From Atopsyche davidsoni (lineage: Eukaryota; Arthropoda; Insecta; Trichoptera; Hydrobiosidae): a stretch of DNA of 64,000 nucleotides. The position numbers were made by a program, and so were the translations under genes. This document shows positions 47,493-57,895 of this stretch, one piece after another. The DNA lies in assembly GCA_022113835.1 (NCBI GenBank), contig JAILWY010000027.1:9054501-9118500 (forward strand). The letters run 5' to 3'. Positions within the stretch are counted from its first letter, which is position 1; every line of letters starts with the position of its first letter. A model generated the notes under the pieces. That model saw only the letters and a program-made list of their open reading frames with translations. It was not told the origin of the DNA and did no database searches.

Positions 47493-50400
47493 AAGTAAAG
47501 ATTTTTAAACAGGCTTTACACGTTGGAGATACATGTTATTTGGCGTTTATATTTTCTTGTCAAAGTCTTTTTTGTCTCTAATTAATTAAAACACATTTTT
47601 TTATTTTATTAAGAGAAAATATTTGATTTTACTTATGTGTGATATGTTGGGGGACCCAAAGCACATGCCGCCGCTGGTTGCGTGTTTACCTGCGCCATAC
47701 ATTATTACACCAGGGCTGGATTAGGCCGTGAATTACTGCACCGCCTGTGTGGTGCGATAGACGCTTGAGCCAATGCCGCTTCTGTTGTCGGTCAGTGGCA
47801 GCTCGTGATGCGAAAGGATGCATAATTGGTTTAATTAAAATAATTATCAAACAAATAATTCATATACAGAAAAACTAACGTATCATGCTTTGTAAAAAAA
47901 TGTGAATAAAATAGTGAGCGTGAGTAAGCAAATAATGCAAAATTTATCTAAATATTTTCTTTTTAATTAGAAATGCATGCAATAAACATTGTTTCTTTGG
48001 TTACGTTATTTTGTTTTGAATTTTTAGACGGTAAGAGTGAATACTGAAGGGCCGTTTTAATATTGAACTATTGAAGATATTTGAAACCAAATGAACTTGT
48101 TATATGAATATCGATGTGTTAAGGCTCGTTTACAATGAAAAATTGTGAATTAAAGAGGTTCTGACATTAAGAGAATGCAAAAATTGAGAAAATGGTTTAT
48201 TGGAAAGGCAAAAGAAATAATGTTGTCAGATTCTTTGTTAATTTTGCCACATAGAGATTTTATATTTTCAGTGTTATATTCAACGCTTAGCATATTCATT
48301 GAGTATTTACCAACATCTGAAAAGTACTATGACATTCATAAAATATGTAGACATAAATAACTGAGACCACAAATTTTTCCAATAACAACAAAATAAATAA
48401 GTAAATTGTTATTTTACTTATAATTTTATTTATATAATCTACTCTGCTTTCAAACTTACGTTTGATTTCAGTCACTTTTTTCATATCATTTCACAATTAT
48501 ATAACTATATCCATCACCACAGTTGGAATATTCTGTCAAATAGGCATTTATACAAAATATTCTACCTTTAATAGACCGGTAAAATAAATAAACCTGTTGT
48601 GTACGCACATTACTTTGATTAAAATTTTGGTTTATATAATTTAATTAAGAGTTGTGGAGTAAAAATAAACTGTTTTGACAAAAACCAAGTTGTGTTTTTA
48701 GTAATATTAAGTTGTTGTAATTCACAACTTTTAAGGTTGGGTCGTAAAATCATGTAATCAAAATTTAAATATGAATTTTCTTTTAGTTACTGAAAACATG
48801 AAAACATAACTAATGATTTAAAAAAAGTTCGTTTAAAAGCTTTTAACGTGCAGAGTTGTATAGACATCTTGTTTTGGATAATCTCAGTTCAGATGTCTTT
48901 CACTTATGAAGCATACATTTTTTTTATATGTGTTCAAAAACATGAAAAACCAAAGGACCAGATTCGATGCTGACGAAAACATTTAAACATAACTGAGTCC
49001 ATTCATGTGCGTCTTAATAAACATTAATACAAGAGCTTTTTTTGAATTCCCATTGTCATTTATTCATTCCCACACGGCTTCCTTCCAAGGCTGTTTCTCC
49101 ATCGCTCCTGCACCTTCACCCTTTTGTCAGAACCATTCATGATAAAAATAAAAAAAATATTCAGAAAATAAATCACAGACTCTGCGGACTGATAGACAAT
49201 AGAGCTTTTGTGTGGCAAGGATGAAAGGGACTCAAATGATGCGAGGTACAGCCTAAAGAGGGTGATATGACATCCTGGCATATATGGGATCCTAAGAGAT
49301 CATCTCCTCGACTGCCGCTGTAAATCCATAACTATATGAAAGCCTGTGCATGATTTATCTAGCATTCCATTTAAATAAACATAAAAGTTTTACATACAAA
49401 AATACATTTTACGCCAAATATACACAATCTTTTTTTATTCTGAAGATGCGAATAATAAAAATGTACTTTAGTTCGTATGAAAAGCACATTTTGAAGGAAA
49501 AAAAACGATTAAAGATTTGATAAAAATAAATTAATCTAAATATACGAATTATTATAAAATAATAATTAAATGTGTTCGCAGATTTTTGCAGCTGTTTTTT
49601 TTTCGGAAATGCAGCGTTTCAAAAAATAAATGCAGCATTCTAGAATGCTATTTTTTTGTATTGTCAACGTTTTCAAAATATCAAAAGTTGGACCCAGTAC
49701 CGAGACTGAAAAAACGTAAATCTAAATAAAAAACGAGATCACATTCAAAAAGTGTTTTTTACAATAGTATTTTGATGTATTCGTGTTGTTAATTATGGAA
49801 ATATGGTCAATGCCATTTTCTAAATTGAAATTATAATTTGAAAATTTCGGCGATGGCGGTTACTGCTCTTGTATTTCTGAATTTTCTTGTAAGAATATAC
49901 AACGTGTATATTCATTTTAACAAAACGTCCACAAAGTCTCCGTCCAAGCCAGCACCAGTGTCCAAGGAAGAAGGATGAATCTTTAAAACCACTCAGCCAC
50001 AAAGACGACCCGGAGATGAGCCCAGTGGTGCAGTGTCTAGGATTTACAGGGACAAGTGCAATGTTTATTGAGTTCAAGTTTCCTATGTATATTCTGTAGA
50101 ACACGAATAAAAGTTATAAATATGCATGTTTTGATATTAGCTGTATTAAAATAATGACAATGTTTAAATTGGAAGAAAACATTGAACATGAATAGGACGA
50201 ATATTTTTTCTTCGTGAATTTAACATTTTTGTAAATTAAGGATGAAAAGTTTATTTTAAATATTGTTAATATATTATATAATATATTTGTTTTGGTTTTA
50301 TTAATTACGATGATAATTAATCAGATTTTCTATGTAGCATTTTGTAATCAAAGACTGAATATATAAACTAACGCCACAAATTAGAAGCTATTTTCGTTTG

Positions 50401-51627
50401 GTAATATATCAATTTTAATGAAATTAAACGATAAATATATGATAAACATACAAACGCACGGAAGCTTTTCGTCATATTCGTGAATTTAATTGGACTTTGG
50501 TTCGATATTTAATCCTAGGTGTATCATTCACTTTCATGAAAAAAAATCTACCCTATAAAACTTTAATTAAAAAAATGTTATAATTTTCTATTACGAGGGA
50601 ATTATAACACATTTCATAATTTAATACTTTTAGTTTGCATGTTTAAATCATCATTGCAGTTTTGGGTATATCAAGTTTTAAATTAAAAATGTATAACCAT
50701 GACAAACAATAATAAATAACCTAGGCAATAATTAAATGTAATTAGAATAAACACAATTAGTTACAAAAGTAGTTAAAATGTATCAACTAAAATTAAATTT
50801 TGATTGCTTTATTACATGTGTAAATGTTTTTATCGTGAGTAGATTTATCCTGCCGATACCGTATCAGCTTTATAATTAATATTTCATACAAAATATGACG
50901 TTCGATAATGCACACATAGCGTTCCTTCCATAGAACCTGTGATCGACGCGGCTTCTAATTAAAAACCATATCGTCACGCACCCCAACAACTTCTGACTAA
51001 ATCGTAATTATAACACGAAGCTTTAAACCTGATTTATGCTAAGCGTAGAGACTTTTTTATACTTATTCTACTAGCAGGAGACAATCTTTCAACAAAATAT
51101 GCATAACTATACATAATCAACCTTATAAGGAAATTCAACAATAGAGAGTCATAGTTTGCGTTAAACTTTTACAGAGTCGCATATTTATAGATAATCTAAC
51201 TCTAAGCGTTAAGCAAGTTAAATATATACATTTATAAAATTATTCTACTAAAAAAATTTCATTGAGTTAAAGCTCAAAACGTGTGATATTAACGAATCGA
51301 TGTTTCGCCGCTTTGCCTTGACTTTGCCGCGACCGCGCGATCACACCGGGCCAACAATGAAAGACCAACAAGTTCCGGCTGCGTTGCTTGCAGCGCTGCC
51401 AGCGACACGCAGCGGATGACGTCATTAATCTTGCGTCGACGTCACTTCCGGTAGACGCCGTAGGCCTCGATCAATCATAGGACGCTCGCTGTGCCTCGCG
51501 GGGATGCCTACAGCCTGAGCCCCGGATTGACTGCCGGGTGACCGGGGGTGATTATAGTTCTGTTCTGTGCTAACTACCTCTCGAAGCCCTGGTGCGAGAA
51601 ATTTATTTACATTGAATTTATCTAGTT
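47493..51627. other. Noncoding stretch
   Basis: No gene recognised. G+C-rich islands are at 47640-47830 and 51300-51600, the latter with several CG-rich motifs. Frames at 48175-48360 (+), 49060-49281 (-) and 49820-50104 (-) are unrecognised. A short palindrome, AGCATTCTAGAATGCT, lies at 49633-49648. Confidence 0.45.
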
Positions 51628-51697
51628 GAGTCTAGATAGATAATTGATTTTTGTGAAGACCGTCTCACGGGAAGTACGATTTTGCCTATACAGGTTT

Positions 51698-51775
51698 GAT
51701 TGATTGATAATGATTAAGTACATTTTTTCAAAATATTGAAAATTGATTAATGAAACTCGTGGGATTTGAACCCAC
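51698..51775 (-). repeat. Inverted tail plus T arm of a tRNA-like unit
   Basis: On the minus strand: T arm GTGGGTTCAAATCCCAC, then a short linker and the A/T-rich tail (CAATTTTCAATATTTTG, GTACTTAATCATTATCAA) that also ends the plus-strand unit at 52195-52322. The D and anticodon arms are replaced by other sequence, so only the 3' part of the tRNA-like head is present. Confidence 0.6.
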
Positions 51776-51805
51776 ATTCCATGCACTCATCCGCATTTGC
51801 ATCCA

Positions 51806-51870
51806 ATGCACCGGCCATGTAAGCTTGGGGACGTGGGTTCAAATCCCACACAAATCACGATGATATTTTT
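51806..51870 (+). repeat. tRNA-like unit, 5' part missing
   Basis: ACCGGCCATGTAAGCTTGGG carries the anticodon-arm region with loop CATGTAA. The T arm GTGGGTTCAAATCCCAC (51833-51849) and acceptor end ACAAATCA follow, then the conserved CGATGATATTTTT tail start. The acceptor 5' strand and D arm are missing because the unit joins the inverted unit to its left. Confidence 0.65.
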
Positions 51871-51891
51871 TAAATTTATTTAGACTTCTTT

Positions 51892-51960
51892 AGACCGTCT
51901 CATTGATTAAAGAAAGTCTAAAAAATTTTTTTAGACTTTCTTTAATCAATGAGACGGTCT
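51892..51960. repeat. Perfect 69-bp palindrome
   Basis: AGACCGTCTCATTGATTAAA at 51892-51911 and its continuation pair perfectly with 51927-51960, giving 34-bp arms around a single central base. Uninterrupted palindromes of this size are unstable in many cloning hosts and may be deleted or misassembled. It is probably the junction of two inverted copies of one terminus (the same GACCGTCTCA begins near 51659). Confidence 0.9.
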
Positions 51961-52135
51961 TCACAAAAATCAATTACATATTTAACAAGTGCGTGTATTG
52001 GCTTAATTAAATAGACTTTAAAAATAATAATATCCAGATCGGATTTAAATGCTTCACTCAGTACTTTGTGTTAATAGTCTAGTATTGCAAGTCACACAAT
52101 ATTTAATTGGCATAATAAGTACGTTGTTTTATTTA

Positions 52136-52322
52136 TAGGATATGATTGTTAAAAATTCTTGCCTAGTACTAGTGATTCGTTGGTATAATTAGTAATGTAC
52201 CGGCCATGTAAGCTTGGGGGTGTGGGTTCAAATCCCACACAAATCACGATGATATTTTTCTAAATCAATTTTCTTTAATCAATTTTCAATATTTTGAAAA
52301 ATGTACTTAATCATTATCAATC
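52136..52322 (+). repeat. tRNA-like unit with full tail
   Basis: The unit starts with a conserved leader, TATGATTGTTAAAAATTCTT (52141-52160), shared with the copies near 57067 and 58060. A degraded D-arm region (GATTCGTTGGTATAATTAGT) follows, then ACCGGCCATGTAAGC, T arm 52222-52238, acceptor end ACAAATCA, CGATGATATTTTTCT and the tail up to the target duplication. Confidence 0.65.
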
Positions 52323-52334
52323 GAGTCTAGATAG

Positions 52335-52756
52335 TTTACGGAAAAATTGGAAAAGACTTGGAACCAAAAAAATACGCAAGTTAACATAGGCAGTTATTTT
52401 TAAACTTTAAGGACGAAATTTCGTTATTAGTTTTATAAATATAAATTTTAAAAAAAAAATTTAACGCGTAAGTTTAAATATAACGTAATTTATATAATAG
52501 TACAGTTGAGAAAAACTTGATTATTGGCAAATTTCAAGTAAATACAGTAATACTCATTTATTTCATAAATTGTATATATTTTTTTACATAATTGTTTTTT
52601 TTTTTTTAACGTAGAGTTGAGTTTCCAAGGGCCTTATTTCATAGTTGTATTACTCAAAAATTTCACTACTTATACGACCATATCTAATATATAATAGAGA
52701 AAGTAAAATATGAAAATTTAACCGGTATTGTTTTTTTTATAACCAACTTGTTTACT
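52335..52756. other. A+T-rich noncoding stretch
   Basis: A/T-rich DNA with homopolymer runs separates two 12-bp-flanked insertions. Nothing recognised. Confidence 0.5.
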
Positions 52757-52867
52757 TTAAAAACTTATTCTTGTTGAGGGACAAGGCATTTGATTGGTGA
52801 AGATCCATTATTATAATGATAAAACTAGCTTTTTATTATGTCTTCACTTTGAGTTTATTATATTTTT

Positions 52868-52913
52868 TGCATGACTAGTTTCGACCAAATATACTAGGTC
52901 GTCATCAGATGCA
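52868..52913 (-). ncRNA. Minimal hammerhead ribozyme, left arm
   Basis: On the minus strand: TGCAT, CTGATGA, an extra C, stem II GACCTA with TTGGTC (five pairs plus a wobble), GAA, palindromic ACTAGT, cleavage C, ATGCA. Stem I is a perfect 5-bp helix. All invariant core bases are present. Confidence 0.85.
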
Positions 52914-52931
52914 CAACTAAACGTTTAGCTA

Positions 52932-52977
52932 TGCATCTGATGATGACCTAGTCTATTAGGTCGAAACTAGTCATGCA
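52932..52977 (+). ncRNA. Minimal hammerhead ribozyme, right arm
   Basis: Stem I TGCAT (52932-52936) pairs with ATGCA (52973-52977). CTGATGA is at 52937-52943, an extra T at 52944. Stem II GACCTA (52945-52950) pairs with TAGGTC (52957-52962) around GTCTAT. GAA is at 52963-52965, the self-complementary ACTAGT at 52966-52971, and C52972 is the cleavage base (GUC). This is the most perfect copy in the window. Stem III has no loop, so it can form only between two RNA copies or two motifs on one RNA. Confidence 0.88.
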
Positions 52978-53360
52978 AAAAATATAATAAACTCAAAGTG
53001 AAGACAAAATAAAAAGCTACTTTTATCATTATATTAAAAACTTATATTTTAAATAAGATAACAATAATCTTTATTAAAATTTTAAATATGTAGTTTAAGT
53101 TTGAGTTTTTCTCGACGAATAGTCGGAGCCACCCCTCGTGAAGCGCAGTCACCCTCGCCCTCAGCAATAACTCGACCAGGCCTCGTGTGATCTTGGTCCT
53201 TTGTGGTAAATAGAATATCGCCGAGTCCGAGGCACAATAGACTGGATTATTTTTGTTCCATTATTATCTATCGGGGATTAAAGGATTTGCACGGCGCTGT
53301 GCAGCGAAAATCATTCGGACAATATGGCGTGATATCGTGTTGATTCGGATATTATAATAT

Positions 53361-53450
53361 AGAATATATATTTATGACAGAAAGTACTTAGCGGAATCTC
53401 AGTAAAATATTTTTATTCAAACAATATTTAGTGATTTCCACTTTTTTACT
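53361..53450 (+). repeat. Dispersed repeat of the GACAGARAGT family
   Basis: GACAGAAAGTACTTAGCGGA followed by AATATTTTTATTCAAACAAT and TTTAGTGATTTCCACTTTTT matches the order at 7928 and 16067. It stops before the hammerhead-like end seen at 16155. No flanking duplication identified. Confidence 0.6.
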
Positions 53451-55044
53451 AAAATTTTACTCGCTGCTCGCCTGCATTGGTTTTTAATATTTATTTTTTA
53501 AATAAAACATAAATTTTAAGTGGTATTCAATTATTTAATATTATTTAGCTAACCGACCTTTGCAACTCCATTGCCAGATTTAAAATACACTTATATGAAG
53601 GGTTTATACATTTTGACATATCAATACAACGACATGTTTCCTTTTATAAAGTTCTTATTTCTTGATTTTTTTAATGGTATATTTAATGTAAAGATAATTA
53701 CAAACCAGCATTAAGTTCATTTATCATTTGACGAAAGATTTAAAAAGGACCAAATCGGCAAAAAAATGTATTTTTAATATAAATTGAAATATGTTTTTCT
53801 TATATAAAAACTGAAGTTTAGCACCAAAGAATATTTCTTGTAAAATACGACTATTAAGTTTATACTTCATAGTTTTGTTTATCTTTTTACTAAGTGGACA
53901 TTTCATTGAGTACCCTTACATTTTACCACTTCAATCTCAGAGATATATTTAAATCACCACTATAACTTGATCAAAATTAAGACGCAATTAAGACCGAGAT
54001 AATTAATCATGGGACCACTACCCTCACAAAAAAGCACTAAATTCACAAAAAAGTCCGTAGAAAGTCACATCAATTAAGTCCGGGCCATATCGCTTACACA
54101 TTTCGGGGGATGGATAGATAAAAAGTTAATTGCTGAAAGCTCCACCACGCAGGCGTGGATATTTAAATAAAGCTCCGAACGAGAGGCTTCATTAGGCTGC
54201 GGTAATGACTCTCGGCGAGGCTTCACATTCTTTTGTGGTGTCAATAATTAAAACGTAAGTGGGTAGTTAAAATTGCAAACCTAGCAAATATCACATAAGG
54301 TGAAGTAACCATAATAATTACATCCATATAAAATAAACTGGTTTCAGTTTTATGCAAAATTTAAATTTTATTTATACTCAAGCTGTAAAAGTAGATAGTT
54401 TTCACACTTAAAAAGAATGTTGAAAAAATTATATCATCTATCCTATTTTAACCGCTTTCACGTGGGACTCAATTTATTTATAAAATTTTAATGTTAATAC
54501 AAAAACAATTAAATTAAATTTATTTAGAAATACGTGCAAGGGAATATCGTATTTAAGCCATATTTGAACTGTAAAATTTTTACACAAACTTTAAACAAAT
54601 AATAATCTAAAACTCTTATAAAAAATTATAATGTTAAGCGAAAAAAAACTGTTAAGATAGCACAAAATTCCGGTTTTTCAGTAATTATTTCGCACAAGTA
54701 ATAAATAGCACTGCAGAGGTCTGGTGATATTTTTCAGAATAGTCGCAGAGTAAGCCATCCTCAGTCACCTGTCAGCGACCCTCTATCTTCAAGGGTTGCA
54801 GGCGAACGACTTTCCTGCAGGATTATCTCCCGCAAGGGATATAAATCCTGATGCACTCTGTGAAGAGAACGGATGTTCAACTAAGGGAGGACGCTTTTAT
54901 TACTGAAAGAAGTTTTAAAAGGAATGTCGCGTTATGAAATATGGAACAAAGAGAAAAATAACTTTTAATTTATCCTTCGTATTAAATTGTCTTTTTACCC
55001 AAATAACTTCGCTTCGAACCAAATAAATATTTAAAACAAACACA

Positions 55045-55136
55045 AATATTTAATATTTTTGACAGAGAGTTGTTTCATAAAATACAAATTCTATTTGTGA
55101 TTTTTTTCTTTTTCGCCAACGTATCTCATTGGCAGT
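55045..55136. repeat. Dispersed repeat of the GACAGARAGT family with inverted hammerhead relic
   Basis: ATATTTAATATTTTTGACAGAGAG is the shared start. The end (55111-55136, minus strand) reads TGCCAATGAGATACGTTGGC then GAAA, that is stem II and the GAAA box of the ACCGGU lineage in inverted orientation. The remaining core is lost. Confidence 0.5.
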
Positions 55137-56983
55137 TCAAACAAAATAACGTTTTCGTTTAATACTGCTAAGAAGAATTTTTATTTAAAAATGTCAATCT
55201 ATTTTTTTAATTTAAAATAAAAGCATCAAAGTAGATTTAATACTACTAGTATTTGCAAAATCAAATAGAAACGTTTGTGACAGTGCTGACATTATTGCGT
55301 TTTTATAATCAACAAAAGAAGCAATCCACACATCGATTATCAACAAGGTTATTATTAAAAAAATATGTACATATTTATCCAATATGCTTTATAAATAGAT
55401 ATTAATCAATTAAATAAAAACCAAATCAGACTGGGTGAAACCGAACTCCATAAACCCTGTTTCTTTATTTCACCCCAACCACATGTAGTGTTAATCTTTA
55501 ATGAAGTATCCAGGGGGTGGGGGATTGGCAGGCGGTGATCGCATCCTTTGAGAACTTTATTCCAGTGTATGGGGCCTTCAGAACAAGCGAGCTGTGCACT
55601 TTTTACAGAATGTTCGCAGGCAAATACTTTGCACTTATCCCGTAGCTTCTCTTGGAAAAGTAGATTCGTTCATCCGCTCTGCTGGTACACCGAATTCTGT
55701 TAGCAAAGCACAAAGTCGGTGTTTTCTTCTAAGGATGTTTTTTGTGCCCGCGTAATAGGAAAAAAATCTACGGCTTTAGAGAGGTTTTAAAAAGATTCGT
55801 TTAATTGAACAAAGTGGCGCCTGGACTGGGCCATGGAAGCTGGAAATTGAACGTCTTTTGTGTTTTGCACATAGCTTGAAAAATATTTTTGTTAAATATA
55901 TTTTTCTCTTGTAGTAAATAGATTTTAAACACGTTGATATTGCGTGTTTGTACTAAATGTTTATAGCATAAATTAATGATTATTTTTGCCTAAGAATGTC
56001 AACTTGACATCTGTGGCATCGAATAAAAATAATGAAAAATAACAGATAATATTTGTTTAACTCATATATTATTATGGAATTCTAAGTATTTTCGGTCATA
56101 AATATCAAATTCAAATCTGATTATTTATGAAAAGCTATAATTTTTTTAAAAATATATACCTAAATTTTGACATATAAACTTTTAATAATTATTAAAATAG
56201 ATTTAAAATTTTACATAAGAAATATTTTTAAAATTATAATTAAAAAACTAAAATTTTAATTTAAAAAAATTCAGATATGACAAGAAAAATTCAAAAATAT
56301 TTCTAGTAATATTTAACTTGATTGGATAAACTCCTGATGCTGGTGTTTTATTTTAAATAAAGGATGTTTATGAAGCAAAGTGTATTGGTATTGAGTTATT
56401 ATTTTTTTGTTAATATCCAAATTTTTAAATTCTATAAAATAATATTTGTTGGGGTTCAAAGAAAAAAGCTTTCATGGCTATATCCCTCTGTTTACATTAA
56501 TTTTGTTTAGTATTAATACAAGTCGAATGAATGTAAACTATAACTCTCGTAAGCTCTGCGTGAGTGTAAAAATAAAATTCTCGATAAAAAAACGAAAAAT
56601 AATACCTACGCTAGTAAATATTTATGATTAACCATAACGAAAAGACAAATGGCCCATCAGTTGAATAAATACGTGTCTAAAACAATAACCACCCCTAAAG
56701 ACCATAATAAAAGCATTTATAAATAGTATTAATAAAGAGCGACACATAAATAGCAGGGAGCAGATGAGAGTAAAGCGAGGGGAGGCGTGCTATGCTATTT
56801 ATTAAAAATTTATCCCCAATGTGAAAATATCGGCAACCCCTATTATGAAAGAGGCAATAGTGGCATGATAGATATTGAAGGCGCTGTAGATTAAAATGGT
56901 TGTGGCATAAAAAAGGGGGACTCTAAAATCCACGTGTAAACAACATATCATTTATTATATTTGCAATGTGTGAATTATTGCTT

Positions 56984-57259
56984 ATAAAATAATGTCTATT
57001 TTGTGGATTGAACGTCAATTGGTTCGTCAATCGGTTGATTGGATCAACATTGGTTCGTATGTAGATTATGATTGCTAAAAATTCTCGATTAATTGAGTGG
57101 CTCGTTAGCACAAGGGCTAGTGCACCAGCCATGTAAGCTTTTGGGAATATAGGTTCGAATCCTACACATGTCACGATGATATTTTTCTGAGAGTTTCTTT
57201 GAAATCATTGACAATGTGTGAAAATATGTGCCTAATCATATTAGTACATAAAATAATGT
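56984..57259 (+). mobile_element. 252-bp tRNA-headed element with 12-bp target duplication
   Basis: Perfect 12-bp repeats, ATAAAATAATGT (56984-56995, 57248-57259), flank 56996-57247. The insert starts CTATTTTGTGGATTGAACGT, similar to the start of the 57908 insert. It continues with the leader GATTATGATTGCTAAAAATT, a tRNA-like head (about 57098-57171; A-box region TTAGCACAAGGGCTAG, anticodon loop CATGTAA, B box GGTTCGAATCC), the CGATGATATTTTTCTGAGAG tail and the end GCCTAATCATATTAGTAC. A tRNA-derived SINE is the simplest reading, but the tRNA-like part sits about 100 bp inside the 5' end rather than at it. Confidence 0.75.
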
Positions 57260-57287
57260 TTATAATGTTATTATGACATCAATATAC

Positions 57288-57740
57288 AGGATATGACCCA
57301 CGCAGTCTTTTGAGATGTCTACTATTTCAGCTATCTCGTGCACCTTCAATCGGCGGTCTGCCAATACGAGATCGTTGATTTTTGTCACGTTATCCTCCGT
57401 GGTAGCCATTTTCGAGGCTCATCAAAAAAAGTCGTGCGACCAGGTTGAAACTCGTTAAACCAATTTTTGACGGTCGCCATCGAAGGAGAAGTCACCGTAC
57501 ACAGCATCCAAGCGCTCTTTGATTTCGCTGCGCGATTTCCCTTCCAAAAACAAGAAGCGAATCACCGACCGATATTGCTCTTTTTTCATTTTTCTAAAGT
57601 ACGCGTACACGTCCGTTTCCACATGCGGTCAAAACAAAACTACGAGTCCGATTCGGCTGAAATTTTGACAGTAGTCGTCTACGAAAATGCCAATACTAGC
57701 ACCATCGGGCGGTGAGGTACTTATCGGACCGCCCTCGTAT
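57288..57740 (-). pseudogene. Truncated mariner with broken transposase
   Basis: The 5' end of a mariner-family DNA transposon in minus orientation. The terminal inverted repeat (minus strand TACGAGGGCGGTCCGATAAG) ends at about 57739. The transposase, which would bind the ends and move the element at TA sites, starts at 57589 with MKKEQYRSVIRFLFLEGKSR, the first helix-turn-helix, followed by SEIKERLDAVYGD. A frameshift near 57480 is followed in the next frame by MATVKNWFNEFQPGRTTFFD, then DEPRKMATTEDNVTKINDLV and HEIAEIVDISKDCVGHIL. The sequence then stops near 57288, so the catalytic D,D,D region and the other end are missing. It lies between two 12-bp-flanked tRNA-like elements. Confidence 0.88.
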
Positions 57741-57895
57741 GTATACATGTACTTTTAAGAATTCATTGATATTTTTTTTTGTGTATGTTATCAGTATGTG
57801 TGTCTCTATAGTATATCATATTTCCGAGTTGTTCATGGTGGTAACATTACAGATGCTCGTATGGTTTATTTCTCAGGAGGTAGTCATTGTGCGAC

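Larger units (their letters stand above)
51628..52334. mobile_element. 683-bp composite tRNA-like element with 12-bp target duplication
   Basis: The insertion (51640-52322) is flanked by perfect 12-bp repeats, GAGTCTAGATAG (51628-51639, 52323-52334). It contains three tRNA-like T arms (51759-51775 on minus; 51833-51849 and 52222-52238 on plus). Its ends form an inverted repeat: GATAATGATTAAGTAC near 51705-51720 and GTACTTAATCATTATC near 52303-52318. A second inverted pair, GTGAAGACCGTCTCA (51653-51667) and GAGACGGTCTTCAC (51951-51964), plus a long perfect palindrome (51892-51960), lies inside. The structure suggests several template switches or nested insertions delivered as one unit. No protein is encoded. 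Confidence 0.7.
52757..53045. mobile_element. 265-bp hammerhead foldback element with 12-bp target duplication
   Basis: Perfect 12-bp repeats, TTAAAAACTTAT (52757-52768, 53034-53045), flank the insert 52769-53033. The left end starts TCTTGTTGAGGGACAAGG and contains ATTGGTGAAGATCCATTATT, the body conserved at 12386-12422. Then come long inverted arms (about 52812-52913 and 52932-53033) carrying two outward hammerheads separated by an 18-bp spacer. This is the best-preserved member of the family in the window and serves as the reference for its termini. The architecture (inverted hammerhead-bearing terminal repeats plus a body segment on one side) recalls the inverted pseudo-LTRs of Penelope-like elements. 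No protein is encoded. Confidence 0.85.
53046..56983. other. Noncoding stretch with two dispersed repeat copies
   Basis: No gene recognised. It holds repeat copies at 53361-53450 and 55045-55136 (listed separately) and G+C-richer islands at 53100-53340, 54050-54230, 54730-54870 and 55500-55700. The rest is A/T-rich, with the lowest complexity around 56040-56300. Confidence 0.5.

Noticed and set aside
49439..49500. CTGAAGAT followed later by GAAAAGC, hammerhead-like
   Set aside because: The intervening sequence gives no stem II flush with the GAAA box, and no palindromic stem III follows.
51758..51860. Functional tRNA genes suggested by good T arms
   Set aside because: D and acceptor arms are missing or mismatched, U33 is absent where it can be checked, and all copies lie inside elements with target duplications.
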